From: Vibrio renipiscarius
GTDB taxonomy: Bacteria; Pseudomonadota; Gammaproteobacteria; Enterobacterales; Vibrionaceae
NCBI RefSeq assembly: GCF_000827885.1
Contig: NZ_JTKH01000024.1
Span: 496,001-560,000, forward strand
Direction: 5' to 3'
DNA: 64,000 bases
The notes under the pieces were generated by a model. It was not told the DNA's origin and made no database searches. It saw only the letters and a program-made list of their open reading frames with translations. Both the position numbers and the translations under genes were made by a program. This document shows, in pieces, positions 7,643 to 16,817 of this stretch. Within the stretch, counting starts at the first letter, position 1. Each line of letters begins with the position of its first letter.

Positions 7643-9034
7643 ATGAATAAAAGCAGTTACAATCGTCTTGATTCTGACGAATTAGACTACGTGGATGACA
7701 AAACTGCCGCCCTCTTGCTCAATACTCCCAATAGTGCTCGTATTATGCTTTGGTTGATGTTGCTGTTTTTCATTATTGCAATTGGATGGGCATCATGGGC
7801 AGAGATCGACAAAGTGACCGTTGGCCAAGGAAAAGTCGTGCCTTCATCGCAGATCCAGGTGATCCAAAACTTAGAAGGCGGACTGGTAAAGGAAATTTTA
7901 GTTCATGAAGGACAGATGGTTGAAAAAGGCCAACAACTGTTACTGATCGATGATACGCGCTTCCGTTCTGATTTCCGTGAACGCGCTCAACAAGTCGCCA
8001 ACCTCACTGCAAACGTAATTCAGCTGTCTGCCTCGTTAGACAGTGTCACTATTAATGAAGATTTTGATACTTCAAATTGGCAGAAAAACGTCACCATTGA
8101 TTACAGCAAGCTCGAATATCCCGAGGGATTTGAAGAACAACGCCCACAATTGGCTTCTCGCCAACAAGCCGAATACCGACAAGATCTCAATGAACTACGA
8201 AATCAAATTTCTGTAATTGATCAACAAGTAAAACAAAAACAACAAGATTTGGTCGAAATTGAAGCGCGAGTTCGCAATCTTCGTGAGAGTTATAGCTTCG
8301 CCCGTAAAGAGCTTGAGATAACAAAACCTCTTGCCGATGAAGGTGTGGTACCACGTATCGAATTACTGAAATTACAACGTCAAGTGAACGATACTCGTCG
8401 GGAAATGACCTCAAGTAAACTCAAGGTTCCTGTACTTAAATCCGCAATTAGGGAAGCCATGCTCAGCCGTATTGATGCTGGCCAACAATTCCGCTCAGAG
8501 CAACGAGAAAAACTCAACCAAGCGCAAGATAAACTTTCCGCAATGACCGAATCCACCGTAGGGCTCGAAGACCGTGTGAATCGTACCGTGGTGCTGTCAC
8601 CCGTTACCGGCACCGTAAAAACCTTATACGTCAACACGGTTGGCGGCGTAATCCAACCCGGCATGGACATTGTTGAAATTGTGCCGAGCGAAGATACGCT
8701 GTTAGTCGAAGCTAAAATCGCGCCGCAAGACATCGCCTTTCTGCGTCCAGAATTGAATGCCATTGTAAAATTCAGTGCCTATGATTTTACCAAGTACGGC
8801 GGATTAGACGGCACGCTAGAACATATTAGCGCCGATACCAACACCGATGAAGAAGGAAACAGCTTTTACTTAGTGCGTGTTCGTACATTAGAGACCAGTT
8901 TAAACAAAGATGCTTCACTGCCGATCATTCCCGGTATGACCGCCTCTGTAGATATCATTACAGGTAAGCGAACCGTGATGGAATATTTACTTAAACCTAT
9001 TTTAAGTGCACAGACCAATGCGCTTAAAGAGTAA
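7643..9034 (+). CDS. lapC: HlyD-family membrane fusion protein of a Lap-type type I secretion system
   Basis: A 463-residue periplasmic adaptor linking the inner-membrane ABC exporter to a TolC-like outer-membrane channel. A short cytoplasmic N-terminus is followed by one membrane segment (about 33-53; IMLWLMLLFFIIAIGWASWA). Then come a split lipoyl/barrel-sandwich region (VIQNLEGGLVKEILVHEGQ and VNRTVVLSPVTGTVKTL) around long helical hairpins (about 145-305), and a C-terminal beta-barrel ending PGMTASVDIITGKRTVMEYL. It is first in an operon with lapG, lapD and the exporter gene. The outer-membrane partner is not in the window. Confidence 0.9.
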   Translation: MNKSSYNRLDSDELDYVDDKTAALLLNTPNSARIMLWLMLLFFIIAIGWASWAEIDKVTVGQGKVVPSSQIQVIQNLEGGLVKEILVHEGQMVEKGQQLLLIDDTRFRSDFRERAQQVANLTANVIQLSASLDSVTINEDFDTSNWQKNVTIDYSKLEYPEGFEEQRPQLASRQQAEYRQDLNELRNQISVIDQQVKQKQQDLVEIEARVRNLRESYSFARKELEITKPLADEGVVPRIELLKLQRQVNDTRREMTSSKLKVPVLKSAIREAMLSRIDAGQQFRSEQREKLNQAQDKLSAMTESTVGLEDRVNRTVVLSPVTGTVKTLYVNTVGGVIQPGMDIVEIVPSEDTLLVEAKIAPQDIAFLRPELNAIVKFSAYDFTKYGGLDGTLEHISADTNTDEEGNSFYLVRVRTLETSLNKDASLPIIPGMTASVDIITGKRTVMEYLLKPILSAQTNALKE

Positions 9035-9056
9035 CCACTCTTGGCTTTTTTGTAAC

Positions 9057-9743
9057 ATGCAACAAAAGGTCATGAACGCTCTCCAATACTCTTTACTCAT
9101 GGTCATCGTGCTTGTGAGCTCAACGAGCTCACAAGCTCTTAACCGAAAAGAGCAACGTTTATTGGATAAGGTCTCACAAACGTATGGTGAGCGGGCTGGA
9201 ATACGTGTACTCACATGGCGCAATGAGATGGCCGTGTATAAGACCTTACCTGAGAAAGAGCAACTGATTGAAGTAAACGCTTTTTTTAACCAGCTTCAAT
9301 TTGTCAGCGACGAACGGCTATGGGGACAAAACGATTACTGGGCCACACCGCTGGAGTTTCTCGGCAGCAATGCCGGAGATTGTGAAGATTTCACTATCGC
9401 TAAGTATTTCTCACTATTGGAATTAGGAGTCTCAGATAAAAAACTTCGGCTCGTGTATGCTAAGGCGATTGTACTAAATCAGTTTCACATGGTTCTGGCG
9501 TATTACGCGAGTCCAAGTGCTGAACCTTTGATTCTGGATAACATCAATCCAGAAATTAAGCCGGCGTCGAAACGGCAAGACTTGTTACCCATATACAGCT
9601 TCAACGGTATCAACCTTTGGTTAATGAAGTCACAAAATGGACAGTTGGCAGGAAAGTCATCTCGATTAAGTTTATGGAATGACCTTCGTGCTCGCGAGAA
9701 ATCGCTCCAACTAAGGAAACCAATTATAAATTACGATGAGTAG
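9057..9743 (+). CDS. lapG: LapG-type periplasmic cysteine protease (adhesin-releasing)
   Basis: LapG cleaves the N-terminal retention module of large adhesins when LapD is not holding it. The 228-residue product has a signal peptide ending SSQA and the bacterial transglutaminase-like cysteine proteinase fold. The apparent catalytic triad is C109 (in NAGDCEDF), H144 (in NQFHMV) and D161 (in LILDNIN). The acidic residues flanking the cysteine (D108, E110) correspond to those known to bind calcium in Pseudomonas LapG. An upstream ATG at 9006 would overlap the previous gene by 29 bp. I prefer 9057 because it keeps a lysine-bearing signal peptide; 9072, after AAAAGG, is also possible. Confidence 0.92.
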   Translation: MQQKVMNALQYSLLMVIVLVSSTSSQALNRKEQRLLDKVSQTYGERAGIRVLTWRNEMAVYKTLPEKEQLIEVNAFFNQLQFVSDERLWGQNDYWATPLEFLGSNAGDCEDFTIAKYFSLLELGVSDKKLRLVYAKAIVLNQFHMVLAYYASPSAEPLILDNINPEIKPASKRQDLLPIYSFNGINLWLMKSQNGQLAGKSSRLSLWNDLRAREKSLQLRKPIINYDE

Positions 9744-9748
9744 GGACT

Positions 9749-11659
9749 ATGACTCTTTATAAACAAATCGTTGCAGGGATGATCGCAGTTTTGATATTGC
9801 TGATGGTTTCGGTGTTCATCATCGAATTTAACACCACTCGCAATAACTTAGAACAGCAACAAATTTCTGAAGTAAACAATACCATTAATACGGTAGGACT
9901 CGCGCTTGCTCCTTACCTAGAAGATAAAGACACGGTCGCCGTTGAATCGGTGATCAATGCTCTATTTGATGGCAGTAGTTACTCAGTAGTAAGACTGACC
10001 TTTCTTGATAGCGGCGAAGAGATCCTCAGAACTTACCCTGTGCAACCGAGTAATGTACCTGATTGGTTTGTCAATTTAGGCTTATTTGACAAAATTACTG
10101 ACAGCAGAGTGCTGACCAGTGGTTGGATGCAGTTAGCCGAAGTTGAAATTGTCAGCCAACCTGGTGGTGCCTACACCCAACTTTGGAAAGCTTTTAATAA
10201 CTTAGTCATCGTATTTTGTATCGTGTTACTGATTGGACTTTTCTCCATTTCATTTATCTTGAAACGCGCACTCAAACCATTGCACTTAATTGTCGAGAAA
10301 ATGGAACAATTGGCACGCAACCATTTCGGTGAACCATTACCTCAGCCAAGTACTGTTGATCTTATCTGTGTTGTCGACGGCATTAATAGCATGTCATCAC
10401 AGTTAGAAGTCTCCTTCAAAGCTCAAGCACAAGAAGCGCAACATCTCAGAAAAAGAGCCTACATCGATCCGGTATCAAACTTAGGCAATCGTGCTTACTA
10501 TATGAGCCAACTAAATTCTTGGCTTGGCGAAGGCGGCTATGGTGGTGTGGCCATGCTGGAAGCGACTTTCCTTAAAGAACTTTATGAAGAGAAAGGCTAT
10601 GAAGTTGGTGATCATAAAGTGAGAGAGTTCGCTGATCACCTAACCGCCTCACTCAGCGCCAACGAGATGGTGATTTCACGGATCTCATCGGACGAATTTG
10701 GATTTATCATCCCGAACATCGACGACAGTGAACTTAAACTGTTGGCAGAAACCATCATTACCTACGTCCAAAACCTCGATGCCGACCCAACGGGCATGGC
10801 CAAAGCTAACGCGTCATTAGGTGTGGTGCACAATACCAATAACTGCTCAGCATCTGACATTCTCACCCTATTAGATAACTCACTTGCCGAGGCAAAATCG
10901 AACCCAGAATTGCATTACGGCTACACGACCAGTGATGATTCGCGTACGGTCATGGGCAAACAGCAGTGGCGACTCTTGGTTGAAGAAGCCATGAGTAACG
11001 ATTGGTTTAGCTTCCGTATGCAACCTGCTAATAATAGCTGGGGACAAACCTACCACTATGAGGTTTTCTCCGCGATTGAGCATGATGATGCTCGCTACAG
11101 TGCGCCTCAATACTTGTTTGCATTAGAGCAACTCAATGTCAGTCATATCTTTGACCAATATGTCATTGCCACTATGATTACAAAAATTCGACAAGATAAG
11201 ATTGATGCGCCACTGGCCATTAACATTGCTCAAAGCAGTATTGCGCAACCGAGCTTTATTCGCTGGGTAAGTCAGCAACTGAATAAAAACAAAGATGTTG
11301 CTCCAAACATTCATTTTGAAATACCTGAAAACTGCTTTGTTAATGAACCCCATCATACCGCGCTGTTCTGCAACGCGGTGCGCGCTGCTGGGGCAAACTT
11401 TGGGGTAGACAATTACGGAAGAAACTTCCAATCACTCGATTATATTAACGAATTCCGTCCTGCTTACGTGAAGCTTGACTACCTATACACGCATCACTTA
11501 GAAGATGAAAAACAAAAATTCACCTTAACATCTATTTCTAGAACCGCGCACAATCTAGGCATAAAAACCATCGCTTCTCGTGTAGAAACTCAGACACAAC
11601 TTGATTTCTTGTCTGACCATTTTATTGAAGTTTTCCAAGGCTTCATCGTTGATAAATAG
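9749..11659 (+). CDS. lapD: LapD-type inner-membrane c-di-GMP receptor
   Basis: LapD senses cytoplasmic c-di-GMP through a degenerate EAL domain and sequesters LapG in the periplasm. The 636 residues give TM1 (about 6-25), a periplasmic output domain (about 26-150), TM2 (about 151-172), a HAMP segment, a degenerate GGDEF domain (about 235-370; active-site loop SSDEF in place of GGDEF) and a degenerate EAL domain (about 400-636; YEVFSAIE where EAL enzymes have the EAL motif). Both degenerations argue for a binding rather than a catalytic role. Trp126 in SGWMQLAEVEI matches the tryptophan of Pseudomonas LapD that contacts LapG (Trp125, from memory). It starts five bases after the lapG stop, with AGGGAC upstream. 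Confidence 0.94.
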   Translation: MTLYKQIVAGMIAVLILLMVSVFIIEFNTTRNNLEQQQISEVNNTINTVGLALAPYLEDKDTVAVESVINALFDGSSYSVVRLTFLDSGEEILRTYPVQPSNVPDWFVNLGLFDKITDSRVLTSGWMQLAEVEIVSQPGGAYTQLWKAFNNLVIVFCIVLLIGLFSISFILKRALKPLHLIVEKMEQLARNHFGEPLPQPSTVDLICVVDGINSMSSQLEVSFKAQAQEAQHLRKRAYIDPVSNLGNRAYYMSQLNSWLGEGGYGGVAMLEATFLKELYEEKGYEVGDHKVREFADHLTASLSANEMVISRISSDEFGFIIPNIDDSELKLLAETIITYVQNLDADPTGMAKANASLGVVHNTNNCSASDILTLLDNSLAEAKSNPELHYGYTTSDDSRTVMGKQQWRLLVEEAMSNDWFSFRMQPANNSWGQTYHYEVFSAIEHDDARYSAPQYLFALEQLNVSHIFDQYVIATMITKIRQDKIDAPLAINIAQSSIAQPSFIRWVSQQLNKNKDVAPNIHFEIPENCFVNEPHHTALFCNAVRAAGANFGVDNYGRNFQSLDYINEFRPAYVKLDYLYTHHLEDEKQKFTLTSISRTAHNLGIKTIASRVETQTQLDFLSDHFIEVFQGFIVDK

Positions 11660-11679
11660 CAGTAAAAAAGGCTGGTTGT

Positions 11680-13797
11680 ATGCAGGATCCTTTACTCAGT
11701 TCGCTTATTTATGTTAGCCGTTACTACGGGTTAGCAAATTCGCCAGAAGCTTTAATTAATGGCTTGCCATTATCCGATGGCAAGCTGACCCCTTTTCTCT
11801 TTCCACGCTCCGCTGAGCGTGCAGGGCTCGTTGCTAAAGAAAACCGTTCAGATCTCATGGCGATTTCTGACCTCGTTTTGCCCGTTGTATTGCTGCTGAA
11901 AGGTGGCGATGCTTGCGTACTCAACAGTTACAACCGAAACACAAACGAAGCAGAAATTGTCACCGGAGAATCCGAATTAGTGCCCGTTTCTGTGCCCATT
12001 GAGGATCTACAGCAACAATACGTGGGCCGTTATTTTCTCGTCAAAAAGCAATTTCGTTATGACGAACGCTCACCAGAAGTGCTCAAAACCAAAGATGGTC
12101 ATTGGTTTTGGGGAACAATTTGGCAATCCAAAAACATCTATCGCGATGTGCTTATCGCTTCGATTCTCATCAATTTATTTGCCGTTGCGGCGCCGATGTT
12201 TACCCGTATCGTTTACGATAAAGTCGTCCCTAACTTAGCGTTTGAAACATTGTGGGTACTTGCGAGCGGTATTTTCGTCATATTCTTATTCGATCTCGTG
12301 CTCAAGTTGATGCGCAGTTACTTCATCGATGTTGCGGGGAAGAAATCGGATATTTTGATTTCATCTAAGCTGTTTAGCAAAGTGCTCGGTATACGGATGG
12401 AATCTCGTCCTCCCTCTGTCGGGGCTTTCGCTCGCCATTTGCAAGAATTTGAATCCATTCGCGAGTTCTTTACTTCTGCGACGATTGGCTCATTGATTGA
12501 TCTGCCTTTTGCTATTTTGTTCTTATTCCTCATTTGGCTAATGGCAGGAAACCTTGTTTTAGTCCCTATTGCTGGCGTCGTTATTCTGATCATTTACTCT
12601 TTACTCATTCAAGGGCCGCTTCGCCGAGCAATTGAAGAAGGATCACGTTTAGCCTCGCAAAAATACGCCAACTTAATCGAAAGCCTCGCTGGCCTTGAAA
12701 CGGTCAAACTCTTTGGAGCACAAAGCCAATTCCAATTTCGTTGGGAAGAAGCGGTTGCCCACATGGCAAACTGGAATATAAAGAGCCGCCGTATCACCGA
12801 TGGCATTCAAAATACCGCGAGCTTTGTTCAGCAAGCCTCAAACGTTGGTATGATTATTTTTGGTGTGTATTTGATTGCAGAAGGTAATCTCACCATGGGT
12901 GGGCTGATTGCCGCCACGATGTTAAGTGGTCGAGCCATTGGTCCTATGGTGCAATTATCCTTGCTCTCTACTCGTTATAATCAGGCAAAATCATCGATGA
13001 CCATCATCGAACAGGTCATGAGCATGCCAGACGAACAAGAAGAGGGAAAACGCTACATTCACCGTCCAATTATTCATGGCAAAATTGAATTAGAAAAAGT
13101 GACTTTCCACTACCCTGACTCTCCAATGGCTTCCATTCGCGATTTAAGTCTCACGATTAATCCCGGTGAGAAAGTCGCGATCATAGGACGTATTGGTTCA
13201 GGTAAAACCACCTTAGAACGACTGATTTTGGGGCTATATAAGCCAACGGAAGGGCATGTTCGTATTGATGACACCGATATTGAACAATTACACCATATCG
13301 ATATACGTCGAAACATCGGTTGTGTTCCACAAGATAACCATCTGTTCTACGGTTCGATTCGTGACAACATTACATTAGGCCGACCGCTTGCTGATGATCG
13401 TGATGTCATGGATGCCGCTAATCGTGCCGGCGTGACCAGTTTCACTCAGCAAGATCCCGCAGGCTTAGAACGTCAAGTCGGTGAAGGTGGGCAACTGCTG
13501 TCTGGTGGTCAACGACAAGCGGTATCGATAGCACGAGCGATTCTTGGGCGTCCACCCGTACTGTTAATGGACGAACCAACCAGTGCGATGGATAACCGTT
13601 CTGAAATGCACATTAAACAGCAACTCGCTCAATTAAATAAGAATGAAACCTTAATTTTGATTACGCACAAAACGTCGATGCTCGATGTGGCCGATCGCAT
13701 CATTGTGATGGAAAAAGGCTCGATCATTGCTGATGGGCCGAAATCTGAAGTCCTTCAAAATCTAATGCAAGGAAAGGTACGAGCCGCGAACGCTTAG
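11680..13797 (+). CDS. lapB: Type I secretion ABC transporter, LapB-like
   Basis: A 705-residue permease/ATPase for exporting an RTX-type adhesin. The N-terminal about 125 residues resemble a C39 peptidase-like domain without a catalytic cysteine near its start, as usual for exporters of C-terminal-signal substrates. Membrane segments follow at about 155-310 and 385-420. The ATPase has Walker A IGRIGSGKTT (about 504), signature LLSGGQRQAVSIARAIL, Walker B VLLMDEPTSAMD and H-loop LITHKTS. It lies 20 bp after lapD and closes the operon before a strong terminator. No giant adhesin gene is adjacent, so the substrate must be encoded elsewhere. Confidence 0.95.
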   Translation: MQDPLLSSLIYVSRYYGLANSPEALINGLPLSDGKLTPFLFPRSAERAGLVAKENRSDLMAISDLVLPVVLLLKGGDACVLNSYNRNTNEAEIVTGESELVPVSVPIEDLQQQYVGRYFLVKKQFRYDERSPEVLKTKDGHWFWGTIWQSKNIYRDVLIASILINLFAVAAPMFTRIVYDKVVPNLAFETLWVLASGIFVIFLFDLVLKLMRSYFIDVAGKKSDILISSKLFSKVLGIRMESRPPSVGAFARHLQEFESIREFFTSATIGSLIDLPFAILFLFLIWLMAGNLVLVPIAGVVILIIYSLLIQGPLRRAIEEGSRLASQKYANLIESLAGLETVKLFGAQSQFQFRWEEAVAHMANWNIKSRRITDGIQNTASFVQQASNVGMIIFGVYLIAEGNLTMGGLIAATMLSGRAIGPMVQLSLLSTRYNQAKSSMTIIEQVMSMPDEQEEGKRYIHRPIIHGKIELEKVTFHYPDSPMASIRDLSLTINPGEKVAIIGRIGSGKTTLERLILGLYKPTEGHVRIDDTDIEQLHHIDIRRNIGCVPQDNHLFYGSIRDNITLGRPLADDRDVMDAANRAGVTSFTQQDPAGLERQVGEGGQLLSGGQRQAVSIARAILGRPPVLLMDEPTSAMDNRSEMHIKQQLAQLNKNETLILITHKTSMLDVADRIIVMEKGSIIADGPKSEVLQNLMQGKVRAANA

Positions 13798-13837
13798 CGA
13801 TTCCCTCGCCAAACGTGATTCGTCAATTCGTTCATTC

Positions 13838-13874
13838 ATCGCGATGCCAGCATCAGACTGGTATCGCGATTTTT
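13838..13874 (+). terminator. Terminator of the lap operon
   Basis: ATCGCGATGCCAG (13838-13850) pairs with CTGGTATCGCGAT (13858-13870), with one G-U pair and a seven-base loop. TTTT follows. Confidence 0.85.
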
Positions 13875-14048
13875 AAAGCCGTCTACCGATCAACACAGTA
13901 CGTCGTTTACGTCGACTGCAACCAACGTCAATGATCCTTAGTGTGTGAATTTTCTGTGAATTATTAAACATCCCACATTGCGACGGTTGCAATGTGAGAT
14001 GCCGGTAGGCAATCTTTATATTTATGCTGCAAAATCTAGGAATTAATA

Positions 14049-14681
14049 ATGAAAACAATGACAACCCTACTCGCTGGTCTCGTTTTTTCTGGCCTTGCCC
14101 ATGCCGATGTCACGCTAACAATCCCTGACAACGTTGAACTTCTTGTCGTCAATCAAGCAAAACCGGACATTGATGGTGGCTTATTCAGTTCATCAAAGAC
14201 CGTAACTTTACCCGATGGTGAAAACCAAATTGTGATGCGTTACACGCCTTATTTTAGCCAAGGAAACGATCGTATCATCGTGGATGGTGCCGCCATCATC
14301 GCGAAATTTGAAGCGCAAGATCAACAAATCGAATTCCAGCTACCTGAATATAAGAATCAGCGTGATGCAGAAAAAAACATCAAACAACTGCAATTAAAAC
14401 TCACCACCAGCGACGGCCAACCGATCGCCGTAGCGCAAGATGAACTCATCAAAGATGGCTTACAGTTAGGTCGAGATTACGTCCGTGAAACCGGTGATTA
14501 TAACGTAACAGGTGGCATTGCAGCCATTACCGTCGCTGGAGCTTACAGCGCACAAGCCCCTATTAGAGCAGTCACTGCGCAAGCGGCAGATAGCAACACC
14601 GTTGAGGAAATGCTGCACTTCTGGTATCAAAAAGCAGACGATGAAACTAAAGCGAAATTTAAGCAATTCATCAATCAGTAA
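14049..14681 (+). CDS. Secreted DUF2057 (UPF0319, YccT-like) protein
   Basis: The 210-residue protein has a signal peptide (1-19, ending GLAHA) followed by the DUF2057 core: VTLTIPDNVELLVVN, then KTVTLPDGENQIVMRY, typical of the YccT/UPF0319 family. Members are periplasmic proteins of poorly known function; E. coli YccT has been linked to curli control. The C-terminal HFWYQKADDETKAKFKQFI helix is also family-typical. The ATG at 14049 follows AGGAA. A possible hairpin (CACATTGC/GCAATGTG, 13974-13996) lies in the leader. The stop codon lies inside a heptanucleotide repeat. Confidence 0.88.
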   Translation: MKTMTTLLAGLVFSGLAHADVTLTIPDNVELLVVNQAKPDIDGGLFSSSKTVTLPDGENQIVMRYTPYFSQGNDRIIVDGAAIIAKFEAQDQQIEFQLPEYKNQRDAEKNIKQLQLKLTTSDGQPIAVAQDELIKDGLQLGRDYVRETGDYNVTGGIAAITVAGAYSAQAPIRAVTAQAADSNTVEEMLHFWYQKADDETKAKFKQFINQ

Positions 14682-14698
14682 TCAGTAATCAGTAATCA
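14673..14698 (+). repeat. Heptanucleotide tandem repeat (AATCAGT, about 3.5 copies) spanning a stop codon
   Basis: AATCAGT repeats at 14673, 14680 and 14687 plus a partial copy. Because the unit is seven bases, it puts TAA at 14679, 14686 and 14693, one in each reading frame. A similar arrangement ends the gene at 36980-37441. Confidence 0.9.
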
Positions 14699-14925
14699 TC
14701 ATAAGCAATGCGAGTACTTTGCTAAAAAGGGCTCGCATCGTTTTATGTATATCCTCTCCTTCGATTTTCATACCATCAATTCATCCGCTCAATGTGCGTT
14801 AATCTGACTAATCAGGATTATCGTTTAATCGGATCTTGATGTTCGGCACAGAACGATGAGTGAAAACAACGCGATTGTTAGCAAAGTGATAGCATAAGGT
14901 TTCATTTAATTGTCTGATTCTGTCT

Positions 14926-15351
14926 ATGCCAACTCCCATCAAACTTATCCTACTCGTTATCGTTGCCCTGGCAGGTTTTTTTGCAAAGGATATCGCCGGC
15001 TGGTTTTATAGCAGCGAAACAGCCAATCTCTCCGATTACTGCCAACTCTCTACCAAAGAATGCCAGCAAGGTAACATAACCGTCGCGATGGAATCCGACA
15101 CCGCTCAACCTCTTGCGCCAGTAAAAGTAGTGGCCACATGGCCAGATAACCAAACCGACTCATTACGACTAAGCTTACATGGTTATGAGATGGATATGGG
15201 CATGGCGTTATTTGAACTGAAAGCCTCAGGGGAACATACGTTTGAAGCGGAAGTATTACTACCGGCATGCCGTTCTAAAAACATGACATGGATTGGTCAA
15301 CTATCTGATGGGCAGCAATCTATGAATGTCGCAATAAGGATGATTCGATGA
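14926..15351 (+). CDS. Small membrane-anchored protein, first gene of the copper-delivery operon
   Basis: A 141-residue protein with an N-terminal membrane anchor (about 5-24; IKLILLVIVALAGFFAKDIA) and a periplasmic beta-rich domain. It holds three cysteines (C38 and C45 in YCQLSTKEC, and one in LPACRSK) and a methionine cluster, YEMDMGMALFEL, suited to copper binding. I do not recognise it with certainty; a distant relation to YtkA- or FixH-like domains is possible. Its last four bases overlap the start of the SCO gene (ATGA), implying translational coupling and a shared role in copper delivery to cytochrome oxidase or copper tolerance. Confidence 0.8.
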   Translation: MPTPIKLILLVIVALAGFFAKDIAGWFYSSETANLSDYCQLSTKECQQGNITVAMESDTAQPLAPVKVVATWPDNQTDSLRLSLHGYEMDMGMALFELKASGEHTFEAEVLLPACRSKNMTWIGQLSDGQQSMNVAIRMIR

Positions 15352-15953
15352 GCAAGAACTGGTCTTTGATTTTGATTACTGCTTTTGTGCTTGGGTATGG
15401 ATTAAAAGTCTTTCTCGACCATCAACCCAGCGATGCTATCCACAATGAAACTTCGCTCGATGTAGGGTCACTCGATGTGGAACTGCAAGGCAAAGGCAAT
15501 CGCCCCGTACAATTATTTGATGCTGCCGATACGCGTACACGCGTGGTGTATTTCGGCTTCACACATTGTCCCGATGTTTGCCCGACGTCTCTCGCCATGC
15601 TTGCCGCGGCACTCAATCAGTTAGACCCGCAAACACGAGCGCAACTCAGACCCACTTTCATCACATTAGATCCTGCACGAGACGATGGAAAAGTGGCGCA
15701 TACCTACGCACAATACTTTCACCCTCAGATTGATGGGCTATCAGGTGACATCGCTACCATACAGACCCTAGCCAACCGATATGGCGTCGTATTTAAACGA
15801 ACAGAGTTGAGTGACTCTGAAATGAAATACACACTAGACCATAATTCTTATTTCTATTTTCTCGCACCTGACGGCACGCTGATCACTAAAGTATCCCATA
15901 CGCTCACACCAGCGCCATTAATGGCGGCAATAGAGACACTTAATCAAAAATAA
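15348..15953 (+). CDS. SCO1/SenC family copper metallochaperone
   Basis: A 201-residue thioredoxin-fold protein with an N-terminal membrane anchor (about 5-22). The copper site is visible: CPDVC in GFTHCPDVCPTSLAML, and the conserved downstream histidine in YTLDHNSYFYFLAPDG. SCO proteins deliver copper to the CuA centre of cytochrome c oxidase or act as thiol reductases in the periplasm. The gene overlaps the upstream small anchored-protein gene by four bases and is followed 10 bp later by a PCuAC chaperone gene, a common pairing. Confidence 0.95.
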   Translation: MSKNWSLILITAFVLGYGLKVFLDHQPSDAIHNETSLDVGSLDVELQGKGNRPVQLFDAADTRTRVVYFGFTHCPDVCPTSLAMLAAALNQLDPQTRAQLRPTFITLDPARDDGKVAHTYAQYFHPQIDGLSGDIATIQTLANRYGVVFKRTELSDSEMKYTLDHNSYFYFLAPDGTLITKVSHTLTPAPLMAAIETLNQK

Positions 15954-15963
15954 AGGCCCATAA

Positions 15964-16410
15964 ATGATTAAAAAAGCCCTTCTATTCACCGCTCTGGTCC
16001 TTAGCCCAATGAGCTATGCTGCGTTCGATATTATTACGCAAAATCCCTACGCACGCGCCACACCACCAAATGCTATCACAAGCGCCATTTTTATGGATTT
16101 AATCAATAATAGTGAGCAAGATAGAACCATTATTTCAGCCACAACCTCCGCGGCGAATAAAGTGGAATTGCATGATGTCGTACACAATGGCGATATTATG
16201 CAAATGCGCAAAATTGAGCAGATCAACATACCGGCACACAGCCAAGTTTCTTTACAACCCGGTAGCTTACACATCATGTTATTTTCACTGCTCAAGCCGC
16301 TCGTGGATGGCGACACGATCACCGTAGAGCTCACCTTTGATAATGGTGAAAAGCAAGTCTTTCAAGCACCGGTTAAAAAAGTGATGGATGGCATGAAGCA
16401 TCACCATTGA
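15964..16410 (+). CDS. Periplasmic copper chaperone PCu(A)C
   Basis: A 148-residue secreted protein with a signal peptide ending SYAAF. The PCuAC copper ligands follow the family pattern: His in VELHDVV, Met in IMQMRKI, then His and Met in GSLHIMLF. It binds Cu(I) in the periplasm and hands it to SCO or directly to CuA. It ends with a short GMKHHH tail that may add metal affinity. It is the last gene of the operon. Confidence 0.95.
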   Translation: MIKKALLFTALVLSPMSYAAFDIITQNPYARATPPNAITSAIFMDLINNSEQDRTIISATTSAANKVELHDVVHNGDIMQMRKIEQINIPAHSQVSLQPGSLHIMLFSLLKPLVDGDTITVELTFDNGEKQVFQAPVKKVMDGMKHHH

Positions 16411-16817
16411 TGGTGGTGTGATCACATGCGCACAAAGCATAACGGCACTGTCTCTGTTATGCCCATGCGCCCATAACCGTCGCCGTGAAGTCCACCGCCT
16501 CTAACGGCAGCCATTGCCGTTTTTCGCTTATCGTTGATAACGTTATTGGCGGATCGCTCTTCCTGCCCCCTCATAAAATGAGAAGCCTTAGCTTATTTTT
16601 TTATCACCAACAAAAACCACATATGCAACACATTATTCACATCTGTCTATTTTAAATAAATTTTAATGCTAGAAAGCAATTATCTATAGACACAATATCT
16701 CAAGTCGCTAGTATAAATTAGCTCAACCGTCGTTCGTTGAGCATCTCCCAAGTCAAAATATAAAATCTATCGCTTGGGGTAAGTCATTTAACTCGTTAAT
16801 ACTTTGCAGGGACTCAT
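16411..16817. other. Intergenic region between the copper operon and sstT
   Basis: Of these 407 bp, only the terminator at 16503-16524 is recognisable. The rest is AT-rich towards sstT and must hold its promoter. I see no small ORF or riboswitch-like fold. Confidence 0.4.
16503..16524 (+). terminator. Terminator of the copper-delivery operon
   Basis: AACGGCA (16503-16509) pairs with TGCCGTT (16515-16521) around a five-base loop. The stem runs into a five-T tract. Confidence 0.75.
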
